Shown here piece after piece: positions 57,388 to 64,000 of a DNA stretch of 64,000 nucleotides. The position numbers and the translations under genes were made by a program. This stretch comes from Juglans regia (lineage: Eukaryota > Streptophyta > Magnoliopsida > Fagales > Juglandaceae), in assembly GCF_001411555.2 (NCBI RefSeq), contig NC_049901.1:33490838-33554837 (forward strand), given 5' to 3'. The notes beneath the pieces are model-generated. The model was not told where the DNA came from. It did not search any database and worked only from the letters and a program-made list of their open reading frames with translations. How positions within the stretch are numbered: position 1 is the first letter of the stretch; each line of letters starts with the position of its first letter.

Positions 57388-57565
57388 CTTGTACACAACG
57401 AGGAAGAATTATCTTGAAGAAATGTTTAAATTTTAGTCTAATTACTTAACCGTCACAAACTGTCCGACCTTGACAACTCTCAAGGCAGGAGAGACTATGA
57501 CAGTCAAGCAATTAAATTAAAATTTCAACATTTCTTTAAGATAATATTTCCTCGTTGTGTACAAG
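57388..57565. repeat. Long hairpin upstream of the CACTA-3 transposase
   Basis: CTTGTACACAACGAGGAA (57388) pairs with TTCCTCGTTGTGTACAAG (ending 57565). Pairing continues through ATTATCTT.AAGAAATGTT and AAATTTTA.T.TAATT toward a loop around GACAACTCTCAAGGC. Arms are about 78 bases with few mismatches. It occupies the same position as the 31102-31426 hairpin of CACTA-2. Confidence 0.85.
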
Positions 57566-57599
57566 ATCATCATTCTTAAAGTATAATTTTAATTGATAT

Positions 57600-58145
57600 A
57601 CTTAATTTCAATTGTTATACTATAATTTTAATTATTATAATTCGTAAATAGTTACTTTTATGCTTGTTATTACTTATATATTAATTATTATTATAAATAT
57701 TTAATTATCATACTTAAATTTCAATGGTTATACAATAATTTTAATTATTATAATTCTTAAAGAGTTACTTTTATTTGTTATTACTTAAAATTAAATATTA
57801 TTATAAATATTTAATTATCATACTTAAATTTCAATGGTTATACAATAATTTTAATTATTATAATTCTTAAAGAGTTACTTTTATGCTTGTTATTACTTAT
57901 ATATTAAATATTATTATAAATATTTAATTATCATACTTAAATTTCAATGGTTATACAATAATTTTAATTATTATAATTCTTAAAGAGTTACTTTTATGCT
58001 TGTTATTACTTAATTTCAAATATTATTATAAATATTTAATTATCATACTTAAGGTTCAATGGTTATACAATAATTTTAATTATTATAATTCTTAAAGAGT
58101 TACTTTTATGCTTGTTATTACTTAATTTCAAATATTATTATCACA
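57600..58145. repeat. AT-rich tandem repeat, about 112-bp units, four to five copies
   Basis: TTAATTATCATACTTAA recurs at 57701, 57811, 57924 and 58036, each followed by TTCAATGGTTATACAATAAT and TAAAGAGTTACTTTTATGC. Units are nearly identical, so the expansion is recent. Non-coding. Confidence 0.9.
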
Positions 58146-58606
58146 ATTTTTCAAATCCATATCACAACATATTCACAATAACTCACAATATATTCACAAA
58201 ATAACATGCCACATGTATTAATATATTTCTAAACTTGAGTAAGCAATAAACATGTATTAACAAAGCCTAATGACAATATATTTTTAATAATAAACACAAT
58301 ATTTCAAATTTATATCACAACATATTTAGAATAACTCACAAACTATTTACAAACTATACAAACAATAATCACAATATGATAAAGAGTAAGCATCAAATCA
58401 CAACAACATATTGATAAAGTTTAGAAATATACCTAGCACTCACAATATCCTCTTACAAATCAAAATCTTCAAACTTCCCAAAACAAGCAATCCTTCAAAA
58501 AAATACAATACAAACTTATTAGAAATATTCTATAACAAAAACACATTCTATATATATCATAAAATTTAAATAAAGACACGAAATAAAAATATTATCTTAC
58601 CAAAAC
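58146..58606. other. AT-rich spacer in CACTA-3
   Basis: Contains CACAACATATTCACAATAACTCACAA-like repeats similar to 31860-31960 of CACTA-2. No coding signal. Confidence 0.45.
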
Positions 58607-58712
58607 TCAACTCTCTCTCACTCTCTAACTCAACTCTCTCTCACTCTAACTCTCTCTCTCTCTCTCTAACTCTCTCTCTCTCTCTCTCTCGTCGAAATCT
58701 CTCTCTCTCTCT
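58607..58712. repeat. CT microsatellite (GA on the transposase strand)
   Basis: Long (CT)n interspersed with AACTCTCT and CGTCGAAATCTCT. On the transposase strand it is a GAGA tract located between the palindrome array and the hairpin, as at 32131-32264 in CACTA-2. Likely part of the promoter or leader. Confidence 0.75.
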
Positions 58713-58716
58713 GTTG

Positions 58717-58760
58717 CGCGCACGGGAGAAGAAGAAATAATGGGCATCCTCCCGTGCGCG
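58717..58760. repeat. GC-rich 12-bp perfect hairpin
   Basis: CGCGCACGGGAG (58717-58728) and CTCCCGTGCGCG (58749-58760) are perfect reverse complements around a 20-base loop. The stem is strikingly GC-rich in an AT-rich setting, between the GA tract and the palindrome array. Confidence 0.85.
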
Positions 58761-58789
58761 TACTGATTAAGTTCTAAAATTATTAGTTT

Positions 58790-59235
58790 AAACGTTCGAA
58801 CGTTAACTTTAAACGTCCGAACGTTAATTCTAAAATTATTCCCGCCCAGAACGTTCGGACGTTTAAAATACACGTTCGAACGTACCCTTCTTATGATATA
58901 ACATGAAATCTAGCGGGAAAGTTCCCGCACTTTCCTCATATATGTTCGAATGTATCACAATTTTTCGTTCGAACGTTCGTAGATTTATAGATAAACGTTC
59001 GAACATACTACTTAAACGTCCGAACGTACATTTCATGAAAGTGTTACCATATTTGAGCGGGAAATCTCCCGCACTAATTTAACTAACGTTCGAACGTTGA
59101 CGGATTTGATGTTCGAACGTATAGTATAAACGTCCTTACGTCTGAATAATCACACAGATATTAAACATCGAGCGGGAAAATTCCCGCCTCTTAGTTTAAC
59201 GTTCGAACGTTAACTTCAAACGTTCGAACGTAAGA
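58790..59235. repeat. CACTA-3 internal palindrome array upstream of the transposase
   Basis: Around a dozen ACGTTCGAACGT / ACGTCCGAACGT units, many in opposed pairs. Four are separated by an AGCGGGAAAxTTCCCGC hairpin motif (near 58912, 59055 and 59172 among others). Lies on the far side of the GA tract from the transposase, i.e. in a promoter-proximal position. Confidence 0.8.
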
Positions 59236-60025
59236 TTCCTACTATACTTAACTTATAGTATAATATATATACTACATTGTATAGTATTTTGTGCATAATA
59301 TAATTTATATATTATGCACAAAATATGTGTTTTTCTAAATTACTATATATGTGTTTTTCTATATATTAATTATTTAAATTTTATACAACTATATCTTATA
59401 TAATTAGTTAAACTCAATAATATACTAGTTAAATAATATATTTATACTATAATATATAGACTAAATTTACTAATAATAGTTTAGTATATGACTATATGTA
59501 AATATCATACTACTAAAAATTTACAATATTACTACCATGTTGTTCTAAATTACTAATGTATAAATATAATAGCATGTAATACTAATGTATATATAATATA
59601 CTATAAACACTAAGATGCATAATAACATCAACATGTAATATTGTAATACATATACTAATGGATAAACACTAATCTATAAATTTATAATAACATATAATAC
59701 TAATGTATAACAACTAAAGTATTATTCATATCAATTTTATATAACAATATCTTGTATTAATATATTTTTCTCAACATATTCATTTTGATAAATATATTAG
59801 TAATTCTAATATACATTAGTATAATAATTAGATTTATGGCCTAATACTAATACTATTAGTAAACCACTTTAAGCCTATATATAAATTACTATATAAAGCA
59901 CTATAGTATTAATTACTAATACTATATTACTATGTGATACTATTAACTATAGTGATATATTAGTATTAGACATTAGTATACTAATACTATCAGTGATATA
60001 GCTAGTGTAATATAATAATATTTAT
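59236..60025. other. AT-rich core between the divergent CACTA-3 genes
   Basis: Almost entirely A and T, rich in ACTAATA and TATAGTA words. No open frame or recognisable element. Very low complexity. Confidence 0.6.
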
Positions 60026-60547
60026 ACTAATACTATTATATAGTTATACTAAATTAAAATCACTATAGCAAATATTAATATATAGTTATGCTAATCGCTA
60101 TAACTAATACTAATACTAATATAGACTATAGTTATAACTTATAGTATTATAACTTATACTAATATATTATATAGTTATACTAAATCACTATAACTAATAC
60201 TAATATAGTTATACTAATCACTATAATAGTGATATAGTATTAATATCACTATTAGTATAATACTATAATATATAGTATTAATAATAACTAATACTATTAT
60301 ATAGTTATACTAAATTAAAATCACTATAGCAAATATTAATATATAGTTATGCTAATCGCTATAACTAATACTAATACTAATATAGACTATAGTTATAACT
60401 TATAGTATTATAACTTATACTAATATATTATATAGTTATACTAAATCACTATAACTAATACTAATATAGTTATACTAATCACTATAATAGTGATATAGTA
60501 TTAATATCACTATTAGTATAATACTATAATATATAGTATTAATAATA
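60026..60547. repeat. 261-bp direct tandem duplication, copies apparently identical
   Basis: 60026-60286 and 60287-60547 read the same base for base as far as I can compare by eye, beginning ACTAATACTATTATATAG and ending ATTAATAAT, with a partial third start at 60548. Identity points to a very recent duplication or assembly slippage. Confidence 0.88.
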
Positions 60548-61018
60548 ACTAATACTAATATAATTATTAGTATAACTAATATTTATATATATTAATATAT
60601 ATATCAAGTATAAGAGATTAGAGATTTAATATATATATATATATCAAGTATATTAGTTTATTATTAATATTTCGGTGCTTTTTTTTTAATATTCATATAT
60701 AATAATATATATCATATATTTTTTTTTATAAATTTTCATATATATATAATATATAAAATAGATTTATATTAGTTAGTATACTACTATACAATACGGCGTC
60801 GTTTCTATTGCAATAGGACTTTCTTTTTAATTTTTGAATGCATGTTATTATGTTACTTGTTTTATTTAGTTGTATTTTTTGTTATAATCAAAAGTTTAAT
60901 TAATTTAGATTGTAATGTTGAGAAAATTGAAATTTAAAAGCTCACAATTTTTTTTTTAAAAAAAAAAAGTGGGTCAAATATGAAGTTAAAAAAGATAAAA
61001 AAAGATAATAAAAAAATC

Positions 61019-61135
61019 CGACTCCGCTCCGACAAGTTGGAGTCGGAGTCGGAGCGGATTTTATATGTTTCGGAGTCGGAGTCGGAGTCGGAGGTTGGGC
61101 CCTCCGACTCCGAAAGTGTCGGTGCTCAGCCCTAA
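61019..61135. repeat. GGAGTC-rich inverted-repeat segment
   Basis: TCGGAGTCGGAGTCGGAG and CCGACTCCGCTCCGAC runs form stems: TTTCGGAGTCGGAG pairs with CTCCGACTCCGAAA. The end GGTGCTCAGCCCTAAC resembles the terminus of plant hAT-like MITEs, but I cannot find the partner end. GC-rich island in AT-rich DNA. Confidence 0.55.
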
Positions 61136-61274
61136 CAACATGTATAAACATATTGCTAAACTTTATAAATATAAGAAGCACTCACAAAAAAACCAATAAT
61201 CTAATTGTCAATAATATTATATAACATCCTAATATATAACTTAAACATTTATAATATAATATATTATATTGACA

Positions 61275-61323
61275 AACGTTCGAACGTAATAATAAGTACG
61301 TTCGAACGTTCTATGTATATAAG
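61275..61323 (+). promoter_or_regulatory. Promoter of the third CACTA-3 gene: two palindromes and a TATA box
   Basis: Two ACGTTCGAACGT sites (61275-61287 and 61298-61310) lie directly before TATATAAG (61316-61323). A C/G-rich leader follows (CCGCCACGCCGCCGTC near 61387) up to a donor AAAAG|GTAGGC at 61439. CACTA-2 has the same order with TATAAAAT at 34210. A protein bound at the nearer site would sit within a few bases of the TATA box. Confidence 0.7.
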
Positions 61324-61438
61324 GCCAAAACCGAACGTCGAAACGCATTTCCCTGCCCGTATCCATCGTCTTCTCCGTTATTTGCCGCCACGCCGCCGTC
61401 ACCGCCGCCGTCAACTCCGCCACAACCGTCACTAAAAG

Positions 61439-62240
61439 GTAGGCATTCATCTTTTATGCAAATAACATGTATTTTATTGAGATTTAGATTGACATTTGGA
61501 TTGAGTTTGGTTTAAAACCGGATAAATATTACCGGATTTTCAACTTCATTTTCCGGCCACCACGACCAGTCATTGGCCGAATAGTCACCGTAGAAATGTT
61601 TCTTGAAGTGTATACTTCATTTACATGGTGACATTTCGGCATTTAGACCCTTGTAGAGAAATTTTCGAGATTTCAATAATGGCTGAGTCGACTCAGCCAT
61701 TCTGCGTCGAAACGTTCGAACGTTTCACCAAGACATTCGAACGTACGACGTTTAAATTACCGAGCCGTTACGGCTTCCACGTTCGAACGTTAATCGTCTT
61801 ACATTCGGACGTGAATATTATTAAACGACATACGTTCGAACGTGAATATTTACTTTCGCACGTAAATCACATACGGTCGGACGTTTAATTATAACATCCG
61901 AACGTAGTGATTTTCTACATTATTCATGCTTCGACGTTCGGACGTTCATATTTACGTTCACACGTAAAACAAATACGTTCGAACTTAAATTCGAACGTAT
62001 TTGTTTACTGCTTATGTTCGAACGTACATCTGTACATTCGAACGTATTTGTTTTACGTTTGAACGTAAATTTATTTACATTATTTTACGTGCGAACGTAT
62101 AAATTAACGTCCGAACGTTTTTATCTTTAACGTTCGAACGTTAAAGATAAAACGTTCGAACGTTAATTCAGAGCATCTTAAAATTAATACAAAAAAATGC
62201 ATTATTGTAAATAATTTTTTTTTCCTTTTCTATTTTCAGG
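61439..62240 (+). other. Leader intron of the third gene, filled with a palindrome array
   Basis: The donor GTAGGC at 61439 and acceptor TTTTCAG|GATATGG near 62240 delimit about 800 bases without coding signal. Both sites are conserved in CACTA-2 (34342; 35183). The second half (61710-62170) holds about twenty ACGTTCGAACGT-type sites, including a 34-bp perfect palindrome at 62120-62153. The first half has a block conserved with CACTA-1 and CACTA-2 (GTAGAAATG.TTCTTGAAGT, TGGCTGAGTCGACTCAGCCA). Confidence 0.7.
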
Positions 62241-62242
62241 AT

Positions 62243-63427
62243 ATGGCTCTTCCACTGCATACACGAAAACGAGGGAGGGAAGGAGCCACGTCGGACACTG
62301 CCCGTATCGGAGCTCGTACTGTTATGGTAGAGAGAGAGGTCTTAATTAATGAGTTCGACGAACTCTGTTGGCAGCAGACGAACCTAAGAGATGTTTTCCT
62401 CAGTAGAGGCTGGGGAAATATCTGCACATTGAGGGGGAAGGTATACCCCTCAATGGTTCAAGAATTCTATATGGGGATGTGTGACATGCCTCCGGATGCA
62501 TCCTCTCACACCGTGACTGTACGCGGTGTTTCCATTGAGGTATCGGCAGATGTCATCGGCGAGCACCTCGGGATTCATCGAGGTGCTCAGACATTTACAC
62601 ACTCAACACCCCGTGAGGATGTAGGCACTTCTGCATCATCTACTGGCCGGGGATGTGAGCCAGCATCAGCCGATGATGCAGGCCAGTCAGAGGCTGAGGA
62701 TACTGGCGTCGAGGCTCGGGATGATGACCGAGACGAGGATTTCTACATCCTCACCGGGAGGGATCGCATGCAGATCGAGCGGAAGAACGCCTTCAACCAG
62801 AACCATCTGCTGCATTTCTTCCGCATGTTGCACCTTATTGTTGCAACAAATGTCGATCCTGTGGCTCATAAAACCACATTTAGTCGGCTTCGGGCACAAT
62901 TTTTTATACGAGTGGCACGTGGAGATCCTATAGATTTGCCACTGCACATTTTTGAGAGGATCCGTTACGAGGCGAGCATCGTCTCCACGGATAATCTCTC
63001 ATATGGTGTCCTCATCAGCCGACTATTACTTGCACGGGGAGTGCCGACCCAGCCAGAGGAGCGGGTCAAAGATCAGATGAGCCCCCTCGACATGACCACG
63101 CATCGGCGTAGCATTGGACAGGCGAGGGGACGTCAGCCACCCCCTGTAGAGGATCTAGTTCCTCCGACGCAGCCTGAGCCAGGTCATGTCGGGAGTAGTA
63201 GTCAGCATACGCCGAGTACATCTGCAGGAGATGTGCGGCCTGCTTGGGTTGATGCGGTCATCTCACAGCTGACTGCGCATATTGATCATAAGATCGATCG
63301 ATCGCTCGAGGCTATATCGGCGTCTGTTGCCGAACTCACCCATCGTGTAACTATCCTCAACGACAAGGTTGATACCTTGACTGAGGAAGTACGGAGTTCG
63401 ACTTTTGCGGATAACGTTATCATCTGA
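62243..63427 (+). CDS. CACTA-3 third gene: putative plant transposon protein (PF20167-like), intact
   Basis: 394 codons from ATG 62243, three bases after a splice acceptor, to TGA 63425-63427. The basic N-terminus (TRKRGREG) is followed by RGWGNICTLRGKVYPSMVQE, then VTVRGVSIEVSADVIGEHLGI, an acidic spacer (DDRDEDFYIL), NHLLHFFRMLHLIVATNVD, DPIDLPLHIFERIRYEASIV and YGVLISRLLLARGV. That order matches what I know of the 'putative plant transposon protein' domain. The C-terminus (about residues 330-390) is a heptad-type coiled coil. It is transcribed away from the transposase. Broken versions occur in CACTA-1 and CACTA-2, so it belongs to the element. Its function is unknown; DNA binding or assembly with TNPA-like protein would be guesses. 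Confidence 0.85.
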   Translation: MALPLHTRKRGREGATSDTARIGARTVMVEREVLINEFDELCWQQTNLRDVFLSRGWGNICTLRGKVYPSMVQEFYMGMCDMPPDASSHTVTVRGVSIEVSADVIGEHLGIHRGAQTFTHSTPREDVGTSASSTGRGCEPASADDAGQSEAEDTGVEARDDDRDEDFYILTGRDRMQIERKNAFNQNHLLHFFRMLHLIVATNVDPVAHKTTFSRLRAQFFIRVARGDPIDLPLHIFERIRYEASIVSTDNLSYGVLISRLLLARGVPTQPEERVKDQMSPLDMTTHRRSIGQARGRQPPPVEDLVPPTQPEPGHVGSSSQHTPSTSAGDVRPAWVDAVISQLTAHIDHKIDRSLEAISASVAELTHRVTILNDKVDTLTEEVRSSTFADNVII

Positions 63428-63725
63428 CTGTTGTTTACTACGTTCTATCAATTTTTGTATTTTATTTTTAATATTTGTAACGAAAAATATTATGGAATAT
63501 TTTTATCGTTTTTTCATTTCAATTTTTAATCTTCTTTGATGTTATAATTTTCAACTTTAATACTAAATCACTGCATTTCAAATATATATAAATCAATAAT
63601 ATATATTTATATATTACAAAGTGTGTATATATAAATATATACAATTCAATTTTTTAGACTTGTTCACAAATTATGCACAATAAAAATCACATAATTTTTA
63701 AATTAAAGTCATTTAATTTAAATTT
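63428..63725. other. 3' flank of the third gene
   Basis: AT-rich, with TTGTATTTTATTTTTAATATTTG just after the stop that may serve as 3'UTR. The start of this stretch aligns with 37200-37340 in CACTA-2. No clear AATAAA close to the stop. Confidence 0.45.
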
Positions 63726-63729
63726 ACAA

Positions 63730-63910
63730 TGAACGTTCGAATGTTATTACTTAACGTTCGAACATTGGTGCAAACATTTTACGTTCGAACGTAAAATTAA
63801 TAACATTCGAACGGTTGCGCCAAAACATTTTACGTTCCAACGTAAACAGACATAACGTTCGAACGTATATGTGACGTTCGAACGCATATTTCCCATACGT
63901 TCGAATGTAA
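63730..63910. repeat. CACTA-3 3' subterminal palindrome array
   Basis: About nine ACGTTCGAACGT-type sites (for example 63731, 63753, 63780, 63856, 63872) before the terminal hairpin zone. Confidence 0.82.
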
Positions 63911-63929
63911 AAAAATCTCATTCTATCTT

Positions 63930-64000
63930 TAGTGACGGTTTCCAAAAACTGTCACAGAAAATACCTTTTAGTGACGGTCTAGGGACTGTCACAATTTCCC
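63930..64000. repeat. CACTA-3 3' terminal hairpin zone, cut by the window edge
   Basis: TTTAGTGACGGTTTCC...GGAAACTGTCAC-type words (GTGACGGTTTCCAAAAACTG, GTGACGGTCTAGGGACTGTC) mirror the 5' zone at 50725-50890. The terminal CACTA repeat should lie roughly 50-100 bases beyond the window. Confidence 0.8.

Larger units (their letters stand above)
50702..64000 (-). mobile_element. CACTA-3: nearly intact large CACTA transposon, 3' end outside the window
   Basis: Begins CACTACAACAGAATGTGT at 50702, followed by hairpin-forming GTGACGGTTT/AAACCGTCAC words (50725-50885). Contents left to right: palindrome array, TNPA-like gene (minus), TNPD-like transposase (minus), hairpin, tandem repeats, palindrome array, AT-rich core, TATA box and leader intron with palindromes, third gene (plus), palindrome array, and the start of the 3' GTGACGG hairpin zone at 63930-64000. 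At least 13.3 kb. Its palindromes are mostly intact, so it is much younger than CACTA-2. Confidence 0.93.

Noticed and set aside
57388..57565. Calling the hairpin a named microRNA
   Set aside because: Only the fold is visible. No mature sequence, target or expression evidence exists in the window.
62243..63427. 394-codon gene as an ordinary host gene captured by the transposon
   Set aside because: Decayed copies occur at the same place and strand in CACTA-1 and CACTA-2, and the domain resembles a plant transposon protein, so it is better treated as an element gene.

Overview
The window looks like gene-poor nuclear DNA of a flowering plant (eudicot). It is AT-rich, and every coding region I can recognise belongs to a plant transposable-element family; I found no ordinary cellular gene, rRNA or tRNA. 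The GAGATGAGATGAG-type miniature elements at 16.2 and 16.7 kb resemble repeats I remember from walnut/hickory-type Fagales. That is recollection, not a search result, so the order is a weak inference.

Layout. 1-2570: short and degenerate tandem repeats, then AT-rich DNA with one small MITE. 2571-7050: a complete non-autonomous CACTA (En/Spm-type) transposon, CACTA-1, with CACTACAAGAGAT terminal inverted repeats and a TCA target duplication. 7588-13547: a full-length L1-type LINE with an 18-bp target duplication (LINE-1). 13659-15867: a truncated LINE (LINE-2) joined to a MITE. 16.18-24.65 kb: nested small elements, a Ty3/gypsy remnant and a second full-length LINE (LINE-3, 18307-24124). 24804-37538: a decayed large CACTA (CACTA-2) with a LINE fragment (LINE-4) in one of its genes. 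37589-50559: a decayed copia element on the minus strand, interrupted by a non-autonomous LTR element with an antisense gene (39224-44096) and a long-inverted-repeat element (45569-47106). 50702 to the window end: a much younger CACTA (CACTA-3), cut by the window edge before its 3' terminus.

The coherent system is the CACTA family. CACTA-2 and CACTA-3 share one plan. A TNPA-like gene and a TNPD-like transposase gene are transcribed leftwards. A third gene, resembling the 'putative plant transposon protein' family, is transcribed rightwards from a divergent promoter behind a 5'UTR intron. Arrays of a 12-bp palindrome (ACGTTCGAACGT) sit at both transposon ends, next to the transposase promoter, and beside and inside the promoter/intron of the third gene. 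A conserved long RNA-hairpin sequence lies just upstream of the transposase in both copies. CACTA-3 is nearly intact: I find one early stop in the TNPA-like gene, and one single-base deletion plus loss of the start ATG in the transposase. CACTA-1 keeps the terminal genes as relics but has lost the transposase.

Calls rest on reading the sequence, motif recognition and comparison between copies inside the window. Protein-family names come from memory of family motifs. Exon boundaries are inferred from splice consensus, reading-frame continuity and the paired copies.
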